In this document: one piece after another, positions 24,629 to 33,778 of the stretch
Position numbering within the stretch: position 1 is the stretch's first letter
Layout of the letters: each line of letters starts with the position of its first letter
DNA from: DATLGB01 sp038258425
Lineage (GTDB): Bacteria > Actinomycetota > Thermoleophilia > Solirubrobacterales > Solirubrobacteraceae
Length of the DNA: 64,000 nt
Assembly (NCBI GenBank): GCA_038258425.1
Contig: JBBSPV010000015.1
Location: forward strand, 1-64,000
Direction of reading: 5' to 3'
Made by a program: the position numbers and the translations under genes
Notes under the pieces: generated by a model
Databases searched by the model: none
Seen by the model: the letters and a program-made list of their open reading frames with translations, nothing else
What the model was told of the DNA's origin: nothing

Positions 24629-26989
24629 TTACTGGATCGCCATCGCGACCCGAAAGCGCTCCTCGGGCGTGATGAGATGGTCGTGGTCGTCGAGGGCGCC
24701 GTCCAGTTGCACCCACTTGATCCGGCCGTTGAAGGTGCCGGTGGCGCTGGTGTAGTCCTCGCTGACCGGGGTGCCGGAGTCAAAGCCGACGTCGCAGGTC
24801 TCGTCGGCGGAGTAGAGCATCGGCACCGTCGCCTCGACCCGGCCCTCGCCGGCCTGATTGCCGTCGACGTAGAGGGTGACCAACCCGCCCTTGGCCAGCC
24901 CGCCCCCGTCGTAGGCGAACTCCATCCGCACCTGGTGCTCACCGGCCGGCACCGTCGCGTCGGCCTCGACGTAGAAGCGCCGCAGGCCCGCCAGGTTGTG
25001 GCAGTACTTCGGCTTGCCCTCCTGGAGATAGAGGCACCAGCCGGCGAAGGCTCCGCCTTGGGCGATGATGACGCCCTGGCCCCCGCCCTCGGGGATCACG
25101 ACCTCGGCCGTGACCGAGTGGGACTTGTTCTTGAGGTTCAAGACCGAGTTCTCGGTCAGGCGTCCCATGCCCCCGTAGAGGATCTGCGAATCGCCCCTGA
25201 CCAGGACCGGACGCCCCGCGAGGTCGGAGTTGAAGCGCTCGATCCGCCGGTCGTCGAGCGGCAGCACGTTGTACTTCACCGCCTCGATGAGCCACAGGCG
25301 CTGAAGCTCCCTGAGCTTCTCCGGGTGCTCGGCGGCGAGATCGTGCGCCTGGGTCCAGTCGGTGTTCGTGTCGTAGAGCTCCCAGACGTCGTCGTCGAGA
25401 GCGGGCAGCTCCTCGCTGAACATCCACGGGACGCTGTGCCGGGTGACCGCGGTCCAGCCCTTGTGATAGATGCCGCGGTTGCAGAACATCTCGAAGTACT
25501 GTGTCTCCCGGGCCTCCGGAGCGTCGGCGTCATCGAACGCGTAGGCCATGCTCACGCCGTGCAGGCGCATCTGCTCGATGCCGTTCACGAAGGTGGGCTC
25601 GGGCAGCCCGGCTACGTCGAGGACGGTGGCGGCGACATCGATGACGTGATGGAACTGGCTGCGCACCTCGCCGCGCGCCTTGATCCCGTTGGGCCAGTGC
25701 ACGATCGTCCCGTTCCGGGTGCCGCCGAAGTGCGAGGCGACCTGCTTGGTCCACTGGTACGGCGTGTCCATCGCGTGCGCCCAGCCGACGGCGTAGTGGT
25801 TGTAGGCGGCCGGCGTGCCGAACCCGTCGATGTGCGCCGCCATGAACTCCGTCGTCTCGAACTCGGCGGCGCCGTTGAGGGAGATGATCTCGTTGAAGGT
25901 GCCGTTCGGTGTGCCCTCCGCGCTGGCGCCGTTGTCGCCGATGATCACGTAGACGAGCGTGTCCTCGAGGATCCCGAGGTCGTCGAGCGTGTCGACGAGC
26001 CGCCCGACCTGGTGGTCGGTGTGCTCCATGAACCCCGCGTAGACCTCCATCTGGCGAGCGAGGACCGGCTTGAGGTCCTCGGGCAGGTCCTCCCACGCGG
26101 AGATCTCGTCCGGGCGGGCGGTGAGCTCCGCGTCGGCGGGGATCACGCCGAGGTCCTTCTGGCGGGCGAAGGTCTCCTCACGGATCGCGTCCCAGCCCGC
26201 GTCGAAGCGCCCCTTGTACTTCTCGCCCCACTCCTTCGGCGCCTGGTGTGGTGCGTGGGTGGCGCCAGGCGCGAAGTACATGAAGAACGGCTTGTCGGGC
26301 ATCAGCGACTTCTGCTGACCGACCCACGTGATGGCCTTGTCCGCCAGGTCCTCGGTGAAGTGGTAGCCCTCCTCCGGGCTCTTCGTCGGCTCGATCGGCG
26401 TGACGCCGTCGTAGAGGGCCGGGTAGTACTGATTCGTCTCCGCGCCGACGAAGCCGTAGAAGTACTCGAAACCGCTGCCCAATGGCCACTGGCCGAACGG
26501 CCCCATCGGGCTCGTCTCCCACACCGGTACCTCATGGCACTTCCCGAGCTGCGCCGTGCTGTAGCCGTTGAGCTTCATCGTCTCGGCGAGCGGGGCGGCC
26601 GAGTCCGGCCGGATCGAGTCGTACCCCGGCGCCGAGGTGGCGATCTCCGTGATGCCCCCCATGCCCACCGCGTGATGGTTGCGACCCGTGAGCAGCGCCT
26701 GGCGCGTCGGTGAACACAACGCGGTGGTGTGGAACCGGTTGAACTTCAATCCCTGTCCCGCCAGCCGCGCGAACGTCGGGGTCTGGCACGGCCCGCCGAA
26801 GGCGCTCGACGAACCGAACCCGGCATCGTCGAGCATGACCACCAACACGTTCGGCGCTCCCGCCGGCGGCCGCAGCGGCTCGATCGGCGGATACGAGGTG
26901 TCGGGATCCTTCGCGTCGTAGGTCGTGAGCCCGACGTGCTGGCGCTCCGGGATCGGCAGCACCGTGCGCGGCACATCGGACGACGTCAT
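24629..26989 (-). CDS. Arylsulfatase (type I, formylglycine-dependent), intact copy
   Basis: 786 residues. APNVLVVMLDDAGFGSSSAF is the N-terminal metal site (Asp-Asp). CSPTRQALLTGR is the sulfatase signature; its Cys is the site converted to formylglycine. IIGDNGASAEG gives further metal ligands. The last 200 residues (from about 590) form a beta-rich domain typical of the long bacterial arylsulfatase branch. No signal peptide is visible, so it should be cytoplasmic. No formylglycine-generating enzyme is encoded in the window. It is a paralogue of the frameshifted gene at 29750, sharing KYKGRFDAGWD, TGRNHHAVGMGG and the C-terminal layout. Confidence 0.93.
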   Translation of the reverse strand: MTSSDVPRTVLPIPERQHVGLTTYDAKDPDTSYPPIEPLRPPAGAPNVLVVMLDDAGFGSSSAFGGPCQTPTFARLAGQGLKFNRFHTTALCSPTRQALLTGRNHHAVGMGGITEIATSAPGYDSIRPDSAAPLAETMKLNGYSTAQLGKCHEVPVWETSPMGPFGQWPLGSGFEYFYGFVGAETNQYYPALYDGVTPIEPTKSPEEGYHFTEDLADKAITWVGQQKSLMPDKPFFMYFAPGATHAPHQAPKEWGEKYKGRFDAGWDAIREETFARQKDLGVIPADAELTARPDEISAWEDLPEDLKPVLARQMEVYAGFMEHTDHQVGRLVDTLDDLGILEDTLVYVIIGDNGASAEGTPNGTFNEIISLNGAAEFETTEFMAAHIDGFGTPAAYNHYAVGWAHAMDTPYQWTKQVASHFGGTRNGTIVHWPNGIKARGEVRSQFHHVIDVAATVLDVAGLPEPTFVNGIEQMRLHGVSMAYAFDDADAPEARETQYFEMFCNRGIYHKGWTAVTRHSVPWMFSEELPALDDDVWELYDTNTDWTQAHDLAAEHPEKLRELQRLWLIEAVKYNVLPLDDRRIERFNSDLAGRPVLVRGDSQILYGGMGRLTENSVLNLKNKSHSVTAEVVIPEGGGQGVIIAQGGAFAGWCLYLQEGKPKYCHNLAGLRRFYVEADATVPAGEHQVRMEFAYDGGGLAKGGLVTLYVDGNQAGEGRVEATVPMLYSADETCDVGFDSGTPVSEDYTSATGTFNGRIKWVQLDGALDDHDHLITPEERFRVAMAIQ

Positions 26990-27165
26990 GGAAGGCCCTT
27001 CAGGTGGCGGTTGGGCGAAACGGCGGTGGACCCGAGGCGGAGCCCCTCCGACCGCCAAGGCTCGTGGATCCGCCGTCGACGCGCATCGCCCGTAACGGAT
27101 GAAATCGACCGGTCATGCCCGCGGCGAGCGAGAGGGTCATTCCCGCTCGCCGCGGCCCCTTCGGC

Positions 27166-27549
27166 TCAGGTCACCGGCCGCCGTTCCTCCTCGCCGTAGA
27201 TGATGATTCCGTGGACGACGTAGACGCAGAGGGCGAAGATGCCGAGCGACCACCACGGGTAGGCGCCGCCGATCGACAGCAGGGCACCGATCGCGCCGAG
27301 GCTGCCGGCGATGATGCCGATCACCCGGCCGTAGGTGTTGCCGACCATCAGGGAAAAGCCTCCGGCGAGCTGGATCAGGCCGAGGAGGATCAGGACCCAG
27401 CCCAGGACGTTGAGGTTGGTCAGGATGAACCGCTTGTCGTTGACGAAGATGTTCGCATCGCCCAGGGCGCCTATGCCATAGATGATGTTGAGCGTGCCCA
27501 CGATCAACAGCAGCGTCGCTGCGAACACCATTCGACCTACTCCGCGCAT
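27166..27549 (-). CDS. Four-helix membrane protein, DUF7144-like
   Basis: 127 residues with an excellent ribosome site (GGAGG, five bases before the ATG at 27549). Four hydrophobic segments: VFAATLLLIVGTLNIIYGIG, LNVLGWVLILLGLIQLAGG, VIGIIAGSLGAIGALLS and WSLGIFALCVYVVHGIIIYG. NIIYGIGAL and the charged C-terminus match a common small actinobacterial membrane family of unknown function. It is separated from the sulfatase gene by about 175 bases containing no gene and lies divergent from the DUF2550-like gene. Confidence 0.8.
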   Translation of the reverse strand: MRGVGRMVFAATLLLIVGTLNIIYGIGALGDANIFVNDKRFILTNLNVLGWVLILLGLIQLAGGFSLMVGNTYGRVIGIIAGSLGAIGALLSIGGAYPWWSLGIFALCVYVVHGIIIYGEEERRPVT

Positions 27550-27725
27550 CGTTACCTCCGTGAGTTGACTTCGGCCGCTGGTCCGCGACCGTACCTGCGA
27601 CGCCAGAGCGTGCTGCGTGACGGGTGAGCTGTCATCACTCCAATCGGGTGACGCGAGGGCAGGCCCGACCGATGATGCTGGTCGGGTGAAGACTCAACCG
27701 CTCCCACGTACGCGAAGCTGAAAGA

Positions 27726-28241
27726 ATGCTCATCGCGCTCCTCGCGGTCCTCGGTGTGAATCTGATCGTGATCGTCGTGCTCCTTGCCTTCGTGCTGTCG
27801 CGCAAGCGATGGGTGATGCGCCAACCCGGGTCCTTCCGCGGCGCGATCCGGGTTTCCAGCGGCGAGCTCGACGGGCTTCGATCCAGGTGGGGACGCGGTT
27901 ATGGGCGCTGGGTCCGCGACGTCCTGGTCTGGACGAAGGCGCCGTTTCTGTTCCGTAACGAGTTCATGCCCGCCGACGGACTCCAGGAAAAACGTCCAGC
28001 CAGCGGGGACGAGGTCAGCCGGCTGGGCGACCGCCCCGTCGTGATGCGGCTCAAGGTCGGCACCGCGACGGTCGACGTCGCGGCTCACGGCGGCGAGATC
28101 GAGCCGCTGCTCGGTCCGTACGGTGAACCGGTCGGCGCGGATCCTGCCGAACCGACACGCGTGGGCGAAGCTGAGGCCCGCCTGACCGACGTTTCATCCG
28201 ATTCGCGCGATGCGCCGACCGGCGAGCGGCCTCAGGGTTAG
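27726..28241 (+). CDS. DUF2550-like membrane-anchored protein
   Basis: 171 residues: one N-terminal membrane helix (LIALLAVLGVNLIVIVVLLA), then a basic segment and a compact domain with GSFRGAIRVSSGELDG and WVRDVLVWTKAPFLFRNE, which resembles the DUF2550 proteins found beside ATP synthase genes in mycobacteria. The acidic tail is low complexity. Function unknown. It lies 27 bases before the next gene, so they probably share a transcript. Confidence 0.6.
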   Translation: MLIALLAVLGVNLIVIVVLLAFVLSRKRWVMRQPGSFRGAIRVSSGELDGLRSRWGRGYGRWVRDVLVWTKAPFLFRNEFMPADGLQEKRPASGDEVSRLGDRPVVMRLKVGTATVDVAAHGGEIEPLLGPYGEPVGADPAEPTRVGEAEARLTDVSSDSRDAPTGERPQG

Positions 28242-28268
28242 GACAACACGCGATCGAGGAGACAGGAC

Positions 28269-28811
28269 ATGGCCATCGGACCGGTTCAGCTCATCGTGCT
28301 CGGCTTCGAGCATCCGGACTTCCACGGCGAGATCATCGCTGAGCTGGAGCGCTTGAAGGAGAGCGACACGGTCCGCGTCATCGACGCGCTGGCCGTGCAC
28401 AAGGACGCGGACGGCGGTATCGAAGTGGCGCATCTGAGCAATCTCTCCAAGGACGAGGCGATCGAGCTCGGCAGCAAGGTGGGAGCGCTCATCGGTCTCG
28501 GCATCGAGGGGGAAGACGGCATGGAGGCCGGCGCCGAAGCGGGCGCCGAAGCGGGCGCGGACGGCATCCTCGCGTTCTCCGACGACGAAGCGTGGGACGT
28601 GATCGAGGAGATCCCGCACGACTCCGCCGCAGCGCTGATCCTGCTCGAGCACCACTGGGCGGTGCCGCTGCGCGACGCGATCGCGGGCGCCGGCGGACAG
28701 CGCATCAGCGACGGCTTCATCAGTCCGCTCGACCTCGTCGAGATCGGGCTGGTCACTCGCGCGGAGGCAGACGAGCTGCACAGCCTCGAATCCGCGTCCC
28801 CGACACCCTGA
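28269..28811 (+). CDS. DUF6325/DUF1269-like soluble protein
   Basis: 180 residues. GPVQLIVLGFEHPDFHGEI opens a ferredoxin-like domain with DTVRVIDALAVHKDADGGI, followed by an Ala/Gly/Glu repeat (GAEAGAEAGA) and a second half ALILLEHHWAVPLRDAI with a ISDGFISPLDLVEIG tail. This is the architecture of the actinobacterial DUF6325 family, related to DUF1269. No membrane segment. AGGAGACAG precedes the ATG. The DUF1269-like protein at 32168 encodes a similar fold at the other end of the same cluster, which suggests a shared role, perhaps in envelope stress; this is inference. Confidence 0.75.
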   Translation: MAIGPVQLIVLGFEHPDFHGEIIAELERLKESDTVRVIDALAVHKDADGGIEVAHLSNLSKDEAIELGSKVGALIGLGIEGEDGMEAGAEAGAEAGADGILAFSDDEAWDVIEEIPHDSAAALILLEHHWAVPLRDAIAGAGGQRISDGFISPLDLVEIGLVTRAEADELHSLESASPTP

Positions 28812-28840
28812 GCCACACCATCACGACGACAGGAGCCGCA

Positions 28841-28900
28841 ATGTTCGCATCCCGCAGAGTCGCCCGCCGCACTTCGAGACGAGTCGCTCGGCGGCGCTGA
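28841..28900 (+). CDS. 19-residue arginine-rich microprotein (putative)
   Basis: ATG at 28841 with AGGAG ten bases upstream opens a 20-codon frame for MFASRRVARRTSRRVARRR and a TGA stop. Nine of nineteen residues are Arg, in the repeat RRVARR-TS-RRVARR. It follows the DUF6325-like gene by 29 bases. It could be a nucleic-acid or membrane-binding peptide, a leader peptide, or the truncated head of the Arg-rich SHOCT-type proteins that often follow DUF1269/DUF6325 genes. The ribosome site is the only strong support. Confidence 0.4.
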   Translation: MFASRRVARRTSRRVARRR

Positions 28901-29019
28901 ACCGCAAACCTCAAGAACAGGTGGCGCCGGCCCCACGGGTTCGCTCGCAAACGATCCCCGGGCCGCGTCCATCCGGTTCGGAACCACCCCACCCGACCCA
29001 CATGGAAGCCGAGAACGCC

Positions 29020-29712
29020 ATGAACGACTCGACACCTCGCGTACTGCTCGTCTACTACTCGTACACCCATCAGAGCCGCAAGGTCGCCGAGACGATGGCC
29101 GGCGTGTTCCGCGAGCGGGGCTGCGACGTCCAGCTGGCCGGCATCGAGTTCACGGATTCACGCTACGCGGAGCGGTTCTCGCGCTTCCCCCTGCGGCATG
29201 CCTACCTCGACATCTTCGGGATGATGCCGGCGCAGCTTCGCGGTGCGACCGGGGAGATCCGCATCCCGGACGAGGCGCAGGACGGCGAGTACGACCTGAT
29301 CTGCATCGGGTCACCGACCTGGTGGCTGAAGACGAGCGTGCCGATCCGCTCGTTCCTGCACTCCGACGCCGCCGGGCGCCTGCTCGACGGCAAGCCGTTC
29401 GCGGCCTACGTGGTCTGCCGGCGCTACTGGAGCATGAACCTGCGGGCGGTCAAGAAGCTCGGCACCAAGCGAGGCGGCCACTATCTCGACGGCGTCCACT
29501 TCGCGTTCGCGGGCGGACAGGTCCGATCACTCATGTCCTTGCTCAGCTACTTCGGTGCCGGAGAGGACCGCGGGCGCTACCTCGGCGTGAAGATCCCGCC
29601 GACCAACCTCAAGCCGGATTACGCAGAAACGGCTCGGACGTTCGCAGCCAGGCTCGCCGATCGCCTCGTCAAGACCAGCGGCAGCGTGAGCACGCCCGTG
29701 ACGAGCTCATGA
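29020..29712 (+). CDS. Flavodoxin-family protein
   Basis: 230 residues from the ATG at 29020; ATGs at 29002 and 28921 are also in frame but add non-conserved residues. VLLVYYSYTHQSRKVAETM is the phosphate-binding loop for FMN, and LICIGSPTWWLKTSVPIRSFL the isoalloxazine loop of flavodoxin/FMN-reductase folds. It probably binds FMN and carries electrons or reduces a quinone or nitro compound. It lies 37 bases upstream of the second sulfatase, in the same direction. Confidence 0.82.
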   Translation: MNDSTPRVLLVYYSYTHQSRKVAETMAGVFRERGCDVQLAGIEFTDSRYAERFSRFPLRHAYLDIFGMMPAQLRGATGEIRIPDEAQDGEYDLICIGSPTWWLKTSVPIRSFLHSDAAGRLLDGKPFAAYVVCRRYWSMNLRAVKKLGTKRGGHYLDGVHFAFAGGQVRSLMSLLSYFGAGEDRGRYLGVKIPPTNLKPDYAETARTFAARLADRLVKTSGSVSTPVTSS

Positions 29713-29749
29713 ACCGGCGTCCGAAGACCACGAGCAGAAAGAGCGTCAC

Positions 29750-32154
29750 ATGAGCGACACGACGATCGACCGCAGCCGGTTGCCGATCCGGCGCCCCTCG
29801 TTCACAGGGGTGACCGGGAAGACGCTCGCCGACTCGACGCCCGGCTGGGAGCTGATCGGGCACGTCGAGCCGCCGGAGGGTGCCCCGAACGTCCTGGTCG
29901 TGTTGATCGACGACGCGGGCTTCGGCAACCCCAGCACGTTCGGCGGCCCCGTAGCGACCCCGAACTACGACCGGATCGCCGACCAGGGCCTTCGCTACAA
30001 CCGCTTTCACGTGACCGCGATGTGCTCGCCGACACGGGCGGCGCTGCTCACGGGCCGCAACCACCATGCGGTCGGGATGGGCGGCATCCCGGAGTTCTCG
30101 GGCGGCTTCCCGGGCTACTCGGCCATGCTGCCGAGGGATGCGGCGCCGTTCCCCAAGGTCATGAAGGAGAATGGCTACTCGACGGCGTGCGTCGGCAAGT
30201 GGCATCTGACGCCGGAGGGCGAGCAGGGGCCCGCGGGCCCGTTTCACCATTGGCCGAACGCCTGGGGCTTCGACTACTACTGGGGCTTCCTGGCCCCCGA
30301 GGCCGGTCAGTACGACACGATGATCGCCGAGAACCAGAGGTTCATCGGCGTCCAGGAGGGCAAGGACGGCAAGCCGTTCTACTTCCCGGAGGCGATGACC
30401 GACCAGGCCATCGACTGGGTGCACGGCGTCCGCGGCCACGACGCCGAGAAGCCGTGGATGCTCTACTACTCGACCGGCTGCAGCCACGCCCCGCATCACG
30501 TCGCCCGGGCATGGTCCGACAAGTACAAGGGCAAGTTCGACCAGGTTGGGACCGGCTGCGCGAGGAGACCTTCGAGCGCCAGAAGCGGCTCGGCGTCGTC
30601 CCGGCTGACGCGGAGCTCACTCCGCGCCCGGAGGAGATGCCCGCCTGGGATTCCCTGAGCGAGAACAGCAAGCGGCTGTTCGCCCACCAGATGGAGGTCT
30701 ACGCCGGCTACTCCGAGAACGCGGACCACCACGTCGGGCGGCTCCTGGACTCGATCGACGCGATGGGCGAGCTCGAGAACACGGTCATCGTCTGGATCTG
30801 GGGCGACAACGGCGCCAGCTTGGAGGGCACACCCACCGGCACCTTCAACGAAGGGACGATGGTCAACGGGCTCCCGCTCACCGACGACGAGCAGATGCAG
30901 CTCACCCTGAAGTGGGGCGGGGTCGAGGCCTGGGGCACCGAGATGATGTACCCGCACTACTCCACGGCCTGGGCCTGGGCGGGGAACACGCCGTTCGCGT
31001 GGGGCAAGCAGGTGGCCTCCCACCTGGGAGGCACGCGCAACCCGCTGGTCGTCAGCTATCCGGACCGCATCAAGGACCCGGGGATGCGCTCGCAGTTCAC
31101 GCACGTCAGCGACATCGGCCCGACGATCCTCGACATGGTCGGGATCCCGCAGCCGACCCACGTCGACGGCGTCGAGCAGCAGCCGATGACCGGCGCGACG
31201 TTCGCCGAGTCGCTCGAGGACGCCGGCGCCCCCGAGCGCCACACGCAGCAATACTTCGAGAACTTCGGCAACCGGGCGATGTACAAGGACGGCTGGTGGC
31301 TGGCGATGCGGATGCCACGCGTGCCGTGGCGTCTGGACCCCGAGATGCTCAAGACGTTCGCTCCCGGCGTCTGGGATCCCGACGCGGACCCGGTCGAGCT
31401 GTACTACCTGCCCGACGACTTCTCCCAGGCCAACGACCTGGCCGCGAGCAACCCCGACAAGGTCAAGGAGCTGCAGGACCTCTTCTGGGCGGAGGCCGAG
31501 AAGTACAACGTCAAGCCGCTGCTGGCTGGCTTCTCGCCGTTCTTCGGCATCCTGCCGCCCCTCGGCACCAACACGAAGGTGACCTACCACGGCAACGTGC
31601 AGAACGTCGCACCCGGCCTGGTCCCGCGGATCTACAACCACTCCTACACGATCAGCGCCGACCTGCACATCCCCGACGGCGGAGCCGAAGGGGTCATCGT
31701 CGCGGACGGCGGCCACCTCGGCGGCTTCTCCCTGTTCGTCGAAGACGGAAAGCTCAAGCACACCTACGCCTTCCTCGGGGTGTTCGAGTACCGCCAGGAA
31801 TCCGAGCGGGCGCTCCCGTTCGGCGATGTCAACGTCGAGCTCACGTTCGCCGCCGACGAGGCCAAGCCGGCGACTCCCGGCACCCTCACGCTGTTCGTCG
31901 ACGGCGAGCCGGCCGGCAGCGGCCGGCTCGACCACACGGTCCCGTTCGGCTTCAGCGGCTACAGCGGCCTGGACGTCGGCCAGGACACCGGCCTCGTGGT
32001 CGACCGCAACTACGCCGACAAGGCACCCTTCGCCTTCACCGGCACGGTCAAGAAGGTCGTCTTCGACGTCGCACCGCACCTCGACGACCAGGACGAGCAC
32101 GACCTCCACGAGCACGCCTCGCAGGGCCATACCGTCCGCGGCGTCACGGCATAG
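29750..32154 (+). pseudogene. Arylsulfatase, second copy, interrupted by a one-base frameshift
   Basis: Codons from the ATG at 29750 read normally to DKYKGKFDQ near 30543, then the frame breaks; the rest continues in another frame as WDRLREETFERQKRLG to the stop at 32154. The intact paralogue has KYKGRFDAGWDAIREETF here, so one G is missing from the CAGG-TTGGG stretch at 30543-30550. Restored, the protein would have 801 residues with the CSPTRAALLTGR formylglycine site, DDAGFG and WGDNGASLEG metal sites and the beta-rich C-terminal domain. No other damage is seen, so the loss is recent or a sequencing error. As written, translation stops at 30658 after 302 residues. Confidence 0.88.
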
Positions 32155-32167
32155 GAAGGCAGCGAAA

Positions 32168-32683
32168 ATGAGCGACGACCAGAAGGACGTACTGATCGCG
32201 GCCTACCTGTTCGAGGATCTCGCCGACAAGGACTTCGGCGCAATCCTGAAGCTGGCCGAGGACAAGACCATCACGATCGAGGGCGCCGCGGTGGTCCAGA
32301 AGGACCCCGACGGCGAGGTGCACGTGACCGAGGCGGGCGACCACCTCGGCCGCAGAGGCGCCAAGCTCGGCGGCGGCACCGGGCTCGTCGTCGGCCTCCT
32401 GGCACCGCCGCTGCTCGCCGCGACCGCGGTCGGGGCAGCCGCCGGCGCCACCGTCGGCAAGTTCGCCAAGCATCGGATCGAGAGCGGCATCGGGGAGAAG
32501 CTCGACGCGGCCCTGCCGGCCGGCTCGGGCGGCCTCATCGCGATCTATGACTCCGGCGGCGCCGACGCGGTCGACGCGGCGCTCGCCAACGCGGTCAGGA
32601 AGTCCGTGGCGCACATCGACGGCCTGAGCGCCAAGGATCTCAAGGCCGGCCTGGCTGAGGCCCAGGCGGGCATGGGCGGCTGA
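32168..32683 (+). CDS. DUF1269 family protein
   Basis: 171 residues, 13 bases after the sulfatase stop, with GGAAGG upstream. VLIAAYLFEDLADKDFGAI, a Gly/Ala-rich helical hairpin (GGGTGLVVGLLAPPLLAA to GAAAGATVGKF, about 70-100) and ALPAGSGGLIAIYDSGGADAV are the DUF1269 pattern, seen in several actinobacterial stress proteins. The Gly/Ala hairpin could insert in the membrane. Function unknown. Confidence 0.82.
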   Translation: MSDDQKDVLIAAYLFEDLADKDFGAILKLAEDKTITIEGAAVVQKDPDGEVHVTEAGDHLGRRGAKLGGGTGLVVGLLAPPLLAATAVGAAAGATVGKFAKHRIESGIGEKLDAALPAGSGGLIAIYDSGGADAVDAALANAVRKSVAHIDGLSAKDLKAGLAEAQAGMGG

Positions 32684-32741
32684 ACGGCCGGTGCGTCGCA
32701 CTCCGAGCCGCGACGGCGGCCGATGACCGCCGCCCGCGGCG

Positions 32742-33410
32742 ATGGGTGACCTGCTCGGCCAGGTCGTCTTCTACGGCCTGGCCGCGGCCCTGGCGGCCCC
32801 CGTGGCGGCCGTCGTCACCGCGCTGATCCTCGGGAAGTCCAGGCGCCCGGTTCCGAGTGCCCTGGGCTTCGTGGCCGGCGCGGCGTCGCTCGACGCGTTG
32901 GTGGCGGTCGTGTTCCTCGTCGCGTTCGGCGGCACCTTCTCCAGCAATGGAGACGCCGGCGCCTACGTCGACGTCGCGTTGGGAGTCATCTTCGGCGGCC
33001 TCGGGATCAAGGCCATCTTCTCCGAGGACTCGCCCGACGAGGCCGCGGCCCGACGTACCCGAGCCGATCGGATCGCCGGAGCGAAGCTCGCGACGCTGTT
33101 CGCGGCGGGCCTCGCCGTCCAGGTCATCAACGCCGACGCGCTGGCGGTGTTCCTGGGCGGCATCAAGGAGGTCGCGAAGGCGAACGTCTCCTCCGGCGAG
33201 GCGACGATCGCCGTGCTCGTCTCGCTCGCCTGCATGCTCATCCCGTACTACGCCCCCCTCATCCTCTACCTCGCCTCCCCGGCGCGAGCAAACGCCCGTC
33301 TCGGCGAGATGATCGGATGGATGCTCAGCCACTCGAGGACCCTGGAGATCTGGATCGGCCTCGCCTTCGGCGCGATCTTCCTCGCGAAGGGTATCGGCGC
33401 CCTCACGTGA
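32742..33410 (+). CDS. GAP family (Sap-like) membrane protein
   Basis: 222 residues with six hydrophobic segments. VPSALGFVAGAASLDALVAV and the long loop before AGAKLATLFAAGLAVQVINA match the GAP/Sap family, related to the LysE exporter fold and, in mycobacteria, to sulfolipid or glycopeptidolipid export (Sap, GAP). Its place at the end of a sulfatase cluster is interesting in that light, but the link is inference. The ATG at 32742 has only a weak ribosome site. Confidence 0.72.
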   Translation: MGDLLGQVVFYGLAAALAAPVAAVVTALILGKSRRPVPSALGFVAGAASLDALVAVVFLVAFGGTFSSNGDAGAYVDVALGVIFGGLGIKAIFSEDSPDEAAARRTRADRIAGAKLATLFAAGLAVQVINADALAVFLGGIKEVAKANVSSGEATIAVLVSLACMLIPYYAPLILYLASPARANARLGEMIGWMLSHSRTLEIWIGLAFGAIFLAKGIGALT

Positions 33411-33541
33411 AACCACGCGTGTCGTCGCGCGGAACGGACCGCGAGTGCACGCGCAAGCGGTGCTCCGCGGCGGGCACGCGCCACGCCTTCACGCTGACAC
33501 TGGGCCGGCCGCCCGACCCGGTCCAGAGCCGCAGCTTCGTC

Positions 33542-33741
33542 GCGGTGCCCACCCGCATCGCGAAGGCGCGGGCGATCAAGGTTCGCCCCGCCGCGGCGTG
33601 GCCCCGTTGGGCCGCGGGCAACGGCTGTTACACCCGATCAACGCCCACCGTGGGGCGACCTGTCCCCCGACGGCACCCTGCGGTTCCGAGCGCTTCGCGA
33701 TCGACTGGGTCCAGCTCGTAGTGGCGGAGGACCCGTCCGGG
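33542..33741 (+). pseudogene. Possible remnant of an M23-type peptidase C-terminus
   Basis: One frame gives AAAWPRWAAGNGCYTRSTPT up to about 33660; a second frame then gives SERFAIDWVQLVVAEDPSG (33685-33741). In secreted actinobacterial M23 endopeptidases a segment with NGC precedes a RFAIDW(V/I)(R/Q)L segment by about this distance, so the two pieces look like one gene broken by a frameshift; the zinc-binding part is absent. The rest of the 33411-33778 spacer shows nothing else supportable. Confidence 0.4.
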
Positions 33742-33778
33742 GTCGGTCGGCGACGGACCGCTGAGCGGCCCGCTTGGT

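Noticed and set aside
27634..27660. ATCACTCCAATCGGGTGACG resembles the ATPase-flanking repeat
   Set aside because: Too many mismatches and the half-site pairing is lost; probably chance in promoter sequence.
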